A stretch of 35,821 nt of DNA, taken from positions 1 to 35,821 of the IMG/VR virus record IMGVR_UViG_3300033149_003448. The stretch is one strand, 5' to 3'. Under the pieces are notes generated by a model. The model saw only the letters and a list, made by a program, of their open reading frames with translations. It made no database searches and was not told where the DNA came from. Positions 15,105-22,756 of this stretch are shown here, in pieces; position 1 is the first letter of the stretch; every line of letters begins with the position of its first letter. The stretch is from a virus. Position numbers and translations under genes: made by a program.

Positions 15105-15355
15105 TGGTGCGCGTCTACGGCAAGCCCGACTGCGGGCTATGCGAGGCGGCGAAACAGAAGCTGGCCGCCATGGCGGTCCCGTTCGAGGCCAGAGACATCC
15201 GGCCGTATACCATACATCACAACGGCTGGCGTACAAACGGCAGCGTTGACATTCTCGCCGTCTATACACAATCCGGCACGTTGCCGGTCATCGAAATCGA
15301 CGGCGAATATATGACTTACCCGGAGGCTATGCGCCGCCTACGGAGGGCAAACTGA
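15104..15355 (+). CDS. Glutaredoxin-like protein
   Basis: ATG 15104 (TGATG overlap) gives MVRVYGKPDCGLCEAAKQKL, with the thiol-disulfide CGLC motif right after the first strand, then the cis-Pro segment GTLPVIEIDGEYMTYPEAMRRL. At 83 residues it has the usual glutaredoxin length. In-frame ATG 15083 is less likely because it overlaps the previous gene further. It could reduce disulfides or support the radical SAM enzyme of the same cassette; that link is inferred from position. Confidence 0.85.
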   Translation: MVRVYGKPDCGLCEAAKQKLAAMAVPFEARDIRPYTIHHNGWRTNGSVDILAVYTQSGTLPVIEIDGEYMTYPEAMRRLRRAN

Positions 15356-15762
15356 TGGCCCTATCCGACGAAAACACGCAGTTGGTATATCTGGCCTGCG
15401 GGCTGTGGGCCGGCGGGGGCACGCGCTACCGATACCGGTTCAACTCGTTCTCGATGGCCGATGTGGAAACCACGTCTGTTTCGTGGGATTACGACAGCGT
15501 CAAGACGGTTGTTGATACCGCGCTCGCCGCTCTCAACGACGCGCAGGAAACGCTGCTGGAAACGTGGTGCGCCACGTTCAAGACTGGGCTCGATTCGGAG
15601 TTCAGCATGGACGGCGGTAGCCAGGGCGTCCATCTGTCCGACGGCGAGGCGGCCGCCAAGGCGCGGGCCAGTATCTGTCAGCTTGTGGGTATCGAGGTGG
15701 AGGCGGTACCGTTCGCAGAAGACCTGCACCGCGGCGGCCTACAGGGAAGGGTGGTACGCTGA
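15355..15762 (+). CDS. Hypothetical structural protein, 135 aa
   Basis: ATG at 15355 in a TGATG overlap. The protein has YRYRFNSFSMADVETTSVSWDYDSVKTVVDTALAALNDAQETLLETWCATF and a short helical C-terminus. No family recognised. The location between the capsid cassette and the tail connectors suggests a connector or head-accessory role, but the sequence alone does not show it. Confidence 0.65.
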   Translation: MALSDENTQLVYLACGLWAGGGTRYRYRFNSFSMADVETTSVSWDYDSVKTVVDTALAALNDAQETLLETWCATFKTGLDSEFSMDGGSQGVHLSDGEAAAKARASICQLVGIEVEAVPFAEDLHRGGLQGRVVR

Positions 15763-15893
15763 TGCCGGTTGTCAAGCGCGGGCGTAAATGGGCTATCGGT
15801 TCCGGTAGGGCTATCTACAAGACCAAGCGCGCCGCCGAACGCGCTTACGCTGGATACCTGGCCAGGAAATACGGCAAGAGGAAGCGGAGGTAA
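15762..15893 (+). CDS. Small basic phage protein, 43 aa
   Basis: The product is MPVVKRGRKWAIGSGRAIYKT followed by KRAAERAYAGYLARKYGKRKRR. This belongs to a widespread class of 40-60 residue basic phage proteins with the pattern MP..K...W..G..G.IY.TK..AERA..A.. ; they are common in virion gene blocks, function unknown. TGATG overlap with the gene before, and 2 bases from the next GTG. Confidence 0.75.
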   Translation: MPVVKRGRKWAIGSGRAIYKTKRAAERAYAGYLARKYGKRKRR

Positions 15894-15895
15894 CC

Positions 15896-16432
15896 GTGGA
15901 CCTTTCGCAAATCAGCGCCCGAATCCGGTTCGAGGCGATACTGTCCAAGGACCTTGACCTTGATGTGACCAGCAAGGCGGCGCTGGCCCGCGAGTTCAAC
16001 CTGGCGTTCGATGACGGTACGGGTGAAGACGAGGTTGACCTGGTGTGGTTCGATTCCATTTCCCTGGCGGCCGGCGCGGATACTGACATCGACCTTTCGG
16101 GTTCGCTGACCGACCCGTGGGGCGACAGCGTGTCGTTCGCCAAAATCCGCGGGCTGTTCATCAAGAACGCCTCCACGACGGACGCCGAAATCCAGTTCGG
16201 CGGCGGCGACGGCGGCGACGGCACAAACGCGTGGGATACGTGGATAACCTCGACTGCGGCCGACGGCTCTGAGGCGGTCAAGGTGCCTCCGGGCTGGACG
16301 TGGGGCGCGGCGCACACCGGCACCGGCGGGTATGCGGTGACGGCAAACACGGGGGACATCCTCCGAATCAAAAACAACGACGGGGCGCTTGCCGCGATTG
16401 TCGAAGTGGTTATCCTGGGGATATCCGCCTGA
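15896..16432 (+). CDS. Putative virion fibre/decoration protein, 178 aa
   Basis: GTG at 15896. The sequence is beta-rich: LVWFDSISLAAGADTDIDLSGSLTDPWGDSVSFAKIRGLFIKNASTTDAEIQFGG, then WTWGAAHTGTGGYAVTANTGDILRIKNNDGALAAIVEVVILG. I know the WFD...DLSGsLTDp.G..vsFakI..l.I.N pattern from uncharacterised phage structural proteins near connector or tail genes. It probably trimerises or decorates the virion; this is inference. Confidence 0.65.
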   Translation: MDLSQISARIRFEAILSKDLDLDVTSKAALAREFNLAFDDGTGEDEVDLVWFDSISLAAGADTDIDLSGSLTDPWGDSVSFAKIRGLFIKNASTTDAEIQFGGGDGGDGTNAWDTWITSTAADGSEAVKVPPGWTWGAAHTGTGGYAVTANTGDILRIKNNDGALAAIVEVVILGISA

Positions 16433-16794
16433 TGGCCTCGAAGCGCTCTACGCTCCAGACAAAGCTGGCCGCCGCGGCGCTGAGGGTCGCACAAAAGGTG
16501 GACGGCGTACAGGTCAGCCTCAGTCACCAGGGGGGCGCGGGGACAACGCTCTGGGCCGTTCCCGGCGACCCGGAGATTAGCCCGCTCGAAGAGCGCGGTG
16601 CGCTTGTCGAGGCGGAGGCCCGCGATTTCAGCATCCCGCTTCAGTCGGGGTTCGCGGCGGGCGGGCTATCGGAGGGCGACGAGATTACGTGGGGTTCGGA
16701 TATCTACGTAGTTTCGGGCTGGGATACGCGGGATTACGATTCGGTATACGTTGCGCACTGCTGGAGGCGCGAGCCGCGGAGGGTTACGGTTTGA
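16432..16794 (+). CDS. Head-tail connector/adaptor-like protein
   Basis: The start is ATG 16432 (TGATG); the open upstream frame is a shadow. This 120-residue protein ends with FAAGGLSEGDEITWGSDIYVVSGWDTRDYDSVYVAHCWRREPR, a beta-barrel-like pattern as in phage head-closure or neck proteins. N-terminal helix LQTKLAAAALRVAQKV. The assignment is from pattern and position. Confidence 0.55.
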   Translation: MASKRSTLQTKLAAAALRVAQKVDGVQVSLSHQGGAGTTLWAVPGDPEISPLEERGALVEAEARDFSIPLQSGFAAGGLSEGDEITWGSDIYVVSGWDTRDYDSVYVAHCWRREPRRVTV

Positions 16795-16937
16795 CCTTGC
16801 CTGCCAACTGGCCTCGTGTAGTTCTGGCGGCGGCGACGCTCGCGGTCCTGGCGGCGGCTCCCTGGTGGGTTCCGGCGCTCCTGGACGCCGTCGGCTCTTG
16901 GGCCTGGGAACTGGCGCACGCGATGGGGGGGCGCTGA
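16791..16937 (+). CDS. Small single-span membrane protein, 48 aa
   Basis: TTG start at 16791 overlaps the previous TGA (TTGA), with GGAGGG upstream. The product has a strongly hydrophobic stretch VVLAAATLAVLAAAPWWVPALLDAVGSW, one or two short spans, followed by ELAHAMGGR. TGATG overlap with the next gene. A membrane peptide inside the virion block is unusual. Holin-like or host-membrane roles are possible; no family recognised. Confidence 0.5.
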   Translation: MTLPANWPRVVLAAATLAVLAAAPWWVPALLDAVGSWAWELAHAMGGR

Positions 16938-17317
16938 TGCCGCTTTACGTCGCGCCCGGGGCGCGCACCGTGACGCGCTACAACGCCGAGGGCGTACCGA
17001 TGCGGGAATGGATTGTTCCCGACGTGCCCGCCCTGGCCGGCCGGCGCTGGCGCTGGATTAGCCAGCGGTTCCTGTACTTCGAGTGCCCCGACCGGCTCGA
17101 CCTGCCCGAGGTGCCCGACACCGTAGACCCGGACGGCGTCAATCGCGGCAAGTGCTATCCAAACGGCGTGCCGCTGGACTCCGGCGAAATCATTGAGCCC
17201 TGGACCGACGGCCTGCCCGAGGGCAACTCCCCGCTGGCGCACCTGGACAACACGGTGCTCCGCGCCGAGGCCGAGCGCCGGGGGATAATCCGCGCGACGG
17301 GGGTGTCCCGTGGCTAA
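16937..17317 (+). CDS. Hypothetical protein, 126 aa
   Basis: ATG at 16937. The beta-strand-rich start is PLYVAPGARTVTRYNAEGVPMREWIVPDVPALAGRRWRWISQRFLYFECPDRLD, followed by a Pro/Gly-rich section and a helical end (LRAEAERRGIIRATG). No family recognised. It overlaps the spike-like gene by 8 bases and probably acts with it as a connector or chaperone; unproven. Confidence 0.6.
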   Translation: MPLYVAPGARTVTRYNAEGVPMREWIVPDVPALAGRRWRWISQRFLYFECPDRLDLPEVPDTVDPDGVNRGKCYPNGVPLDSGEIIEPWTDGLPEGNSPLAHLDNTVLRAEAERRGIIRATGVSRG

Positions 17318-18686
17318 CCGCTACCGCAAGGTGGACGCCAACAACACCACCGCGCCCGACAGTACCCCGCTCCGCAAGACAACGGCCGACGCCGCCCACG
17401 GGCAGAAATTCACCTGCGTAGCGAGCGGGAACATCCTGTCCGTTCGGCTGTGGCTCAAGCGGATAGGCTCCCCTAGCGGCGACGTGTGGGTGGAGATATA
17501 CGCCGACGGGGCGGACCCGCAGACCGGTTCCCTGCTCGGCACGTCCGATACGGTCGCCGCCGGCGACATCGGTACGAGTTTCGAGAAGGTCTACTTCGAT
17601 TTTCAGTCGCCGGTGGCTATCACCGCGACCACGCAGTACTACATCGTGGTCAAGGGCGACTGGACGATTGACGGGTCAAACTACCTGTCGAACTCCTACG
17701 ACAACTCAGAGAATCCCTACGACGGCGGCACCTTCTGGTTGAAGGACTCCGGCACCGGCTGGAGCGAAGACGCCAATCAAGACGCATGGTTCGAGGTACT
17801 GACCGATGCCAACGGCGGGGCGTTCGACCTGGACACCAGCATCGGGGTCCACAGCCTGGACGCGCTGAAGGGCGGCAACGCGCCCCACGTTGACGACACC
17901 ATCTACATCTTTGCCGGGGCCATCCTGGCCGCGGGCGACGCCAGTTCGCTTTCCTGCAAGCAGATTCGCCTGGGCGAAACGTCCGAGGGCGCGGCATCCG
18001 CCTCCGAGCGCTACGGCCTTCTGATGCTGGACAAGGCCGATTTCGCCCTGACGTTCAAGGGCGACGCGACGTATACCAACAGCGGTGTCTACTCGAACCC
18101 GGCCAGCGCCGACGCCAGCAGCAAGAACAGCATCTGCCTGCTGCACGGCTCCGACGGGCACAAGCTGGTCATGGACAACAGCGTCGCCGCGGCAAACACC
18201 AGCTACCGATGGACCATCCACTGGGTTTACGGCGAGCCGCTGGATATCGATTACGTCGAACTGCGCAACTGCTGGTATCGCGGCATCACCTTCTATTGCA
18301 GCGCCACCTACGTCGGCACGCCGGGGGGCATTACGCTTGACCACATGACGGTTACCGGCCTGGGGCAGACCAACGCCGCGGTGCTCTGGCCGCAGCAGGC
18401 GACAATCAACAAGGTATCGGTGCGCGGCCTGGAAATCACCGTGCCGGCGGGGGTGGCCAACTACGGCATCAACGGGGCCAACGGCCCGCTGACTTCGCCC
18501 GACGGCGAAATCGACATGCGGGATATCAAGTTCACCCGCGGCGGCGCCAACAGCAGCTTCCGCGCCGCCAGCATCGAGGAGGCCGGCGGCGACCCGGTAT
18601 ACTCCGACGGCTTCCGCTGGAGCTTTACCGACATCCGCGGCAGCGGCGGCGGCCTGTCCGCCGGGTTCAATCGGGGGTTCAACTAA
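17310..18686 (+). CDS. Spike/fibre-like protein with beta-sandwich and beta-helix-like regions
   Basis: GTG at 17310. Residues about 25-165 (FTCVASGNILSVRLWLKRIGSPSGDVWVEIYAD...ATTQYYIVVKGD...) fit a jelly-roll or choice-of-anchor type carbohydrate-binding fold. Residues about 190-458 have short repeated strands such as ITLDHMTVTGLG, NKVSVRGLEITV and IDMRDIKFTRGG, typical of right-handed beta-helix spikes. It could bind or degrade a host glycan. Its position between head connectors and tail genes is unusual for a tail spike, so a capsid-attached fibre is an alternative. Confidence 0.65.
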   Translation: MANRYRKVDANNTTAPDSTPLRKTTADAAHGQKFTCVASGNILSVRLWLKRIGSPSGDVWVEIYADGADPQTGSLLGTSDTVAAGDIGTSFEKVYFDFQSPVAITATTQYYIVVKGDWTIDGSNYLSNSYDNSENPYDGGTFWLKDSGTGWSEDANQDAWFEVLTDANGGAFDLDTSIGVHSLDALKGGNAPHVDDTIYIFAGAILAAGDASSLSCKQIRLGETSEGAASASERYGLLMLDKADFALTFKGDATYTNSGVYSNPASADASSKNSICLLHGSDGHKLVMDNSVAAANTSYRWTIHWVYGEPLDIDYVELRNCWYRGITFYCSATYVGTPGGITLDHMTVTGLGQTNAAVLWPQQATINKVSVRGLEITVPAGVANYGINGANGPLTSPDGEIDMRDIKFTRGGANSSFRAASIEEAGGDPVYSDGFRWSFTDIRGSGGGLSAGFNRGFN

Positions 18687-19321
18687 TGGCCTATCCCCTG
18701 TTACAGTCCACAGCCGCACAAAAGGTCGTGGTCCGGCTGTTCGATTCCAACGACCACGTGACGCCGGAAACTGGCGTCACCAGCCCGACCCTGACAATCA
18801 GCAAAAACGGCGGCACTCTCGCCAGCCCGTCCGACGGCACGTGGGCGGAGCTCGGCGGCGGGGCGTATACCATACAGTTAGACGCGACCGACACCGACAC
18901 GGTCGGCCCGCTGGTTGTACGCGTAGTCAAGGCGGGTTGTGACGACGGCTTTGCCCTGTGTCACGTCCGGGCCAACACCGAGAAGGAAATCTATGACCGC
19001 GTAGGCGCTCCGGCCGGGGCGGACCTGGCGGCTGACGTTGCCACCGTGGATGCTAACGTCGATTCGATTCTCGCCGACACCGGGACCGACGGCGTCGCCA
19101 TATCTACGGCCACGGTGAACACGATACGCGATGCCGTGTTTGCGAAAACCGGCCTGACCGCCGGGGGGAGTGCCACGTTCGAGGCTATCGTCAAAGCGAT
19201 TTACGCGATGGCGCGCGGCAAAATTTCTGTCAGCGGAAACGATATTACCGTGTACGACGATGACGATTCCACTGCGCTCTTTACCTTGACCATCAGTGCG
19301 ACGGGGAGAACTACGGCGTGA
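18686..19321 (+). CDS. Virion fibre-like protein, 211 aa
   Basis: ATG at 18686. The N-terminal domain (VVVRLFDSNDHVTPETGVTSPTLTISKNGGTLASPSDGTWAELGGGAYTIQLDATDTDTVGPLVVRV) is a beta-sandwich pattern I know from phage fibre or baseplate-type proteins. A helical linker (LAADVATVDANVDSILADTGTDGV...), frequent in such fibres, comes before a C-terminal beta tip (ISVSGNDITVYDDDDSTALFTLTIS). Probably trimeric and coupled to the upstream spike gene. Confidence 0.7.
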   Translation: MAYPLLQSTAAQKVVVRLFDSNDHVTPETGVTSPTLTISKNGGTLASPSDGTWAELGGGAYTIQLDATDTDTVGPLVVRVVKAGCDDGFALCHVRANTEKEIYDRVGAPAGADLAADVATVDANVDSILADTGTDGVAISTATVNTIRDAVFAKTGLTAGGSATFEAIVKAIYAMARGKISVSGNDITVYDDDDSTALFTLTISATGRTTA

Positions 19322-19890
19322 CGTTGCGGGCGGGTACTGCCTGGACTATCGGTAGCTGGGGCTGGTTCCGGGAATCGGCCGTGGCGTCCGACACGGCGAC
19401 CGGCACCTATGGCAAATTCCTGGAAAACCTCTACGACGAAATCTGCAACTCCGCCGCGCTGGACGCCGCCGTGGCCTCGGGCACGCCGTCGAACCACGTC
19501 CGCCTGGGGCGCGAAATCGAAAAGGCCGGCGACAGCCCCACTCGTGCGGAGCTAATCGCCGTCGGCCCGGTAATCGAGATTATCCCCCAGCCGTGCGAGT
19601 TCGCCCCGCACACGGAGCAGCACGCCGCCGGGGAGTTGCGCGCTACGGTTGTTATACACCAGGCGTATGACCAATCCGACAGCGCGACGCTGATAGCGCA
19701 AATCAATTTTCTGGACGCGCTGCGCCAGGAACTACTACAGGGCGCCGACGGCACCGGCGGCGCGGCGTCGTGGTTGGACCGCGGCGGCAACGTCCGAATC
19801 GCGGTTGACGGGCCGCACGACAGCGGCCAGCCGGTGGACGAACTGATAACAGAGATGACTGTGACCGCGTTCTGGCCGGAGGATGTCTAG
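19318..19890 (+). CDS. Tail terminator-like protein, 190 aa
   Basis: GTG at 19318 overlaps the previous TGA (GTGA). The sequence has FLENLYDEICNSAALDAA at the start and later ELRATVVIHQAYDQSDSATLIAQINFLDALRQELLQ and ELITEMTVTAFWPEDV. This alternation of helix and strands and the position before tail completion and tail tube genes fit a tail terminator. No decisive motif. Confidence 0.5.
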   Translation: MTLRAGTAWTIGSWGWFRESAVASDTATGTYGKFLENLYDEICNSAALDAAVASGTPSNHVRLGREIEKAGDSPTRAELIAVGPVIEIIPQPCEFAPHTEQHAAGELRATVVIHQAYDQSDSATLIAQINFLDALRQELLQGADGTGGAASWLDRGGNVRIAVDGPHDSGQPVDELITEMTVTAFWPEDV

Positions 19891-20946
19891 GTGCCCGCTC
19901 TTGTCGTCACCGCGCCGTCGGTGGAGACGCTCTATCTGTTGTACCGCAATTCCCTGGCCGGGGCGTGCGATGAGTTCGAGGCGGAGATAACGCGCGATTG
20001 GCGGGCGTTGGAGCGGCGAATGCGGCGCGACGGAGTTGAGCTACAGGCGCGAATATCTCGCTCTCTCCGCAAGCTCCGCCTGCGCGGCGGCACGCTGGAC
20101 GCCCGCGCCGTGCGGTCCCTGCAAGTACAGGCCGCTTGCGACCGCGATATCTGGCGATGGATGGACAAACAGCGCCGGGCGCTCCGGCTGATACCGTCGC
20201 AGAGTGGGGGCCGCGGTACGGTCGAGGTGATGAACCGCCGCTGGCGTTTCGACCGGGGCGCGCCGCGCGCGCTGATACAGGCGTCGCACCGCCGCGCGCT
20301 CGCCGCGGTCAAGGAAGCGGCCGGGCCGCTCGGCCGCGTCTACGGCGCACAGGGCAAACGGATGGCGCGCCGGTTCGTCCAGCGCGCCCAGGCCGCAGAC
20401 GGGCGATTCGCCGACGGCGCTTCCCGCTCGTGGGCGGACAACGTCATTCGGGCTCTGGAGCAATCTGCGCACCAAGCGTCAATGGCTCTGGTAGACGCTA
20501 CATCCGGCCCCACGACCGAGGCGGCGATTCTGCGCACGGCGGCTAAATTTTCCCCGCCGCTCGGCGTCCTGGCGCTGTCCTACCTGACTCACCAGCGCGC
20601 GGCGTTCCGGGCGACAATCGGCGAGGCCGGTCACGCCGTAGAGGCCCGCCACTACCTCTATTACCTGCCCGCCGGCGCGCGCGCCGGAGCGGCCCCCGGA
20701 GGTTTCGGCGCGGGGCACTATGCCGCGATACGCACCGAGCGCGAATGGCAATCGGTAGAGCGCAAGCGCAAGCGCAAGCGCCCCGGCTCGTACCTGTTCA
20801 CCACCGGGCTACACGTCGGGGACTGCGGCTTTCTCCTGCCGATTCCCGCGCTGATGCTCGGCGCCGCGCGCGCGGTCGAGCGGCGTAACCGCCAGAGGTA
20901 TATCGACTCCCTGGCCCGCCGGGAAGATGTGCGCGATGCCGGCTGA
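19891..20946 (+). CDS. Arg-rich phage protein of unknown function, 351 aa
   Basis: GTG at 19891 directly abuts the previous TAG. The protein is strongly basic and helical (RALERRMRRDGVELQARISRSLRKLRLRGG; WRWMDKQRRALRL), with a KRKRKRKRP patch encoded by tandem CGCAAG units (20761-20780). The C-terminal part has HYLYYLPAGARAG...GDCGFLLPIP. A minor head morphogenesis protein is conceivable, but the usual C-terminal His/Cys motif is not clear. I do not assign it. Confidence 0.6.
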   Translation: MPALVVTAPSVETLYLLYRNSLAGACDEFEAEITRDWRALERRMRRDGVELQARISRSLRKLRLRGGTLDARAVRSLQVQAACDRDIWRWMDKQRRALRLIPSQSGGRGTVEVMNRRWRFDRGAPRALIQASHRRALAAVKEAAGPLGRVYGAQGKRMARRFVQRAQAADGRFADGASRSWADNVIRALEQSAHQASMALVDATSGPTTEAAILRTAAKFSPPLGVLALSYLTHQRAAFRATIGEAGHAVEARHYLYYLPAGARAGAAPGGFGAGHYAAIRTEREWQSVERKRKRKRPGSYLFTTGLHVGDCGFLLPIPALMLGAARAVERRNRQRYIDSLARREDVRDAG

Positions 20947-21424
20947 CGTGAAATACGACCGCGCGTGGCGGCACTTCATGGAGACCGGCGGCATCGGCGA
21001 CATGGCCGTCCGGCAGGGTCTTCGCCGCGCGGGCGCGCGGGCGCTCCTGGAGGTCGGCGAGAACTTCGACCGCGGCGGCCGGCCAAAGTGGCGGCCGCTG
21101 ACTGAGCAATACCGCCGGCGTAAGATGGCGGGCCGGGCGGCCCCCGGACAACTGCCGTCCAGCTACGCGGGCCGGGCCGACCTGATGTTGACCGGCAATC
21201 TGCGGTCAAGCGCCACGTGGAACCCGCGCGTAAGGCTCGGCAAAAACTATATCGAGTTTCGCACGGCGGCGGCCAGTCGAAACTACGCCCGCGCGGTCAA
21301 TCGCCGCCGGAAGTTTTACTTTGTACCCCGAGTAGCCCTCGGGCGCGTTGCGGAGGAGTTCGCAATCGGTTTCTCAAACGTGTGTAACGGAGTACCCGAC
21401 CCGGTAGGTCGGAATTTGGGCTAG
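20936..21424 (+). CDS. Tail completion protein (phage virion morphogenesis/HK97 gp10-like)
   Basis: ATG 20936 is preferred over 20927 because GGGAAG at 20921-20926 is spaced 9 bases away. The 162-residue protein has GLRRAGARALLEVGENFDRGG, KWRPLTEQYRRRK, ADLMLTGNLRSSATWN and FYFVPRVALGRVAEEF, matching the plan of phage virion morphogenesis proteins (W.PL...Y...K, then L..TG.L..s). These finish the tail-head joint. Confidence 0.72.
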   Translation: MPADVKYDRAWRHFMETGGIGDMAVRQGLRRAGARALLEVGENFDRGGRPKWRPLTEQYRRRKMAGRAAPGQLPSSYAGRADLMLTGNLRSSATWNPRVRLGKNYIEFRTAAASRNYARAVNRRRKFYFVPRVALGRVAEEFAIGFSNVCNGVPDPVGRNLG

Positions 21425-21441
21425 TTGCCCAGGAGGTATGT

Positions 21442-21837
21442 ATGGCCCTTTTCAAAAACGCCACGGTAACCTTCGACGGCTCGGCGATTGTGGACGTCAC
21501 GGGCGTTGATATCGAGTTTGGCGGCGAGCGGCTTTCGCACTCCGCCGATACCGACGTTTTCGAAACGTGGCAGGGCGTCCACAAGAAGACCCGCCAGATT
21601 GTCGTGCACACCGATGACGTGTCTGACGCCTTCGGCGTGACGCAGGGCGCTGCCGCCGCAACGCTGAGCGTGGTCTGCAAAACCGCTGACGGCGGTTCGG
21701 ACCTGACCTTCAGCGGGAGCTTCATGTGTGCCGGTATCAGCGGCGGCGCAAACCACGGCGGCGTAGAGCACGGGAACGACATTACGTTCAACGCGGTTAG
21801 TGCGGACGGCTCGACAGACCCCGTTACTATTTCGTAG
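21442..21837 (+). CDS. Major tail (tube) protein
   Basis: ATG at 21442 has a near-perfect AGGAGGT ribosome-binding site, fitting high expression. The 131-residue beta-rich protein (LFKNATVTFDGSAIVDVTGVDIEFGGERLSHSADTDVFE..., later NDITFNAVSADGSTDPVTIS) is of tail-tube type and lies directly before the tail-chaperone pair and the tape measure. It is short for a tail-tube subunit but in range. Confidence 0.72.
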   Translation: MALFKNATVTFDGSAIVDVTGVDIEFGGERLSHSADTDVFETWQGVHKKTRQIVVHTDDVSDAFGVTQGAAAATLSVVCKTADGGSDLTFSGSFMCAGISGGANHGGVEHGNDITFNAVSADGSTDPVTIS

Positions 21838-21862
21838 GCCCTTACCAGTGGAGGAACGCGGC

Positions 21863-22267
21863 GTGGGGAGGGCATACCTGGTTACACCCGACATTGCGGT
21901 CAAGGCGGCGCGACACAACCGTATCCGCCGGCCGGCGAAAAACCCGCTACCGGACGACCTCGTTCTCGGCGGCAAGAACGTCAAGCTGCGGATGCTCGGC
22001 GCGCTGGTAATCGCCTGGGAACTCGCCGAGAAAAAGCTGGGGCCGCGGGTGGAAGGCGTCTGGAACGTGCTGGACGGCGGTTTCGGCGTGCGGCGCTGTC
22101 TGCCCGACACGCTGTTTATCGTCGAGGGGCCGCCGTCGAAAGACGGCCGGCTGCCCGATTGGGGCGACCTCTGCAACCGGACGCGGGTGCCGGTCGAGGG
22201 GGAGCCGGGGCTGTTTGAGTTGGTAGAAGGGGAGGAAGGCGCAGATGGCGAAATACCGACTAAGTGA
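21863..22267 (+). CDS. Hypothetical tail-region protein, 134 aa
   Basis: GTG 21863 is chosen because GGAGG (21850-21854) is spaced 8 bases from it. It contains PLPDDLVLGGKNVKLRMLGALVIAWELAEKKLGPRVEGVWNVLDGGFGVRR and an acidic end (ELVEGEEGADGEIPTK). No family recognised. It overlaps the next gene by 23 bases, within the tail assembly block. Confidence 0.65.
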   Translation: MGRAYLVTPDIAVKAARHNRIRRPAKNPLPDDLVLGGKNVKLRMLGALVIAWELAEKKLGPRVEGVWNVLDGGFGVRRCLPDTLFIVEGPPSKDGRLPDWGDLCNRTRVPVEGEPGLFELVEGEEGADGEIPTK

Positions 22268-22631
22268 CGGCACGGAGTTTGACGTACGGCCCGCCGGCCT
22301 GGGGCCGGAGAGCGACCGCGCGTTTGAGATGCTCTCAGAGCTTCGGGATGGCGCAGAGACAAACAGCATCAAAGTCAAGCGGTTCTTGTACGAGGTGCTG
22401 AAGATTTGCGCGCCCGACGGCGTGGCGGACAACCGCGCGGCAACCGCGTTGATAGGGCGGTTCGATGAAATTATCGGCGACGCATTTCCCGGCGTTGTTG
22501 ACGTTGCGCCGGAGGGCGAATCAAAAAACGCCGAAAGGCCCGGAGACTCAAGCGGTGGCTCCGGGCCGGACTCCAAAGCGTCGGCCTCGACCCCGGCCGA
22601 TACGGAATCGGAGATGCGCGCGAAATCGTGA
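22245..22631 (+). CDS. Tail assembly chaperone, zero-frame product
   Basis: ATG at 22245; the 128-residue protein starts AKYRLSDGTEFDVRPAGL and continues in a helical region (AFEMLSELRDGAETNSIKVKRFLYEVLKICAP). It sits between tail tube and tape measure, the place of gpG-type chaperones that coat the tape measure. After residue 94 the frame enters low-complexity Ser/Gly sequence, where a -1 frameshift site diverts some ribosomes. Confidence 0.78.
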   Translation: MAKYRLSDGTEFDVRPAGLGPESDRAFEMLSELRDGAETNSIKVKRFLYEVLKICAPDGVADNRAATALIGRFDEIIGDAFPGVVDVAPEGESKNAERPGDSSGGSGPDSKASASTPADTESEMRAKS

Positions 22632-22747
22632 CGGGCTTGGTGGTCTGCGGGCGCTGGCCTTCGTGGCGTGATTACGACGCCGCGCTGCACCCGCGCGCGC
22701 CCGACGGCAATGCGCTCCAGGTACTTGGCGGGGCGATGTTCGGGTAG
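22245..22747 (+). CDS. Tail assembly chaperone, -1 frameshift fusion product
   Basis: Reading zero frame to AAC at 22527-22529 and then slipping back one base gives continuous coding to TAG at 22745-22747, about 167 residues. The -1 extension (RLKRWLRAGLQSVGLDPGRY, then GRWPSWRDYDAALHP...) is protein-like, whereas the zero-frame tail is low complexity. This is the gpG/gpGT arrangement of lambda-like phages. A GTG at 22628 in the extension is probably not a separate start. Confidence 0.8.
22523..22567 (+). promoter_or_regulatory. Programmed -1 ribosomal frameshift signal
   Basis: The heptamer A AAA AAC (22523-22529) is in the correct zero-frame phase (tcA AAA AAC). After a 7-base spacer there is a perfect 9-bp hairpin: GGCCCGGAG (22537-22545) with CTCCGGGCC (22559-22567) around a 13-base loop. 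Slippery site, spacer and stimulatory stem all meet the textbook design. Confidence 0.9.
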
Positions 22748-22756
22748 AGGTGGGAT

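Noticed and set aside
17706-18719. 337-codon reverse ORF opposite the spike-like gene
   Set aside because: Antisense shadow with Val/Ala/Gly/Asp-rich translation typical of high-GC complements.
22628-22747. Separate 39-aa gene starting at GTG 22628
   Set aside because: Better explained as the -1 frameshift extension of the tail chaperone; the open -1 frame runs back to the slippery site.
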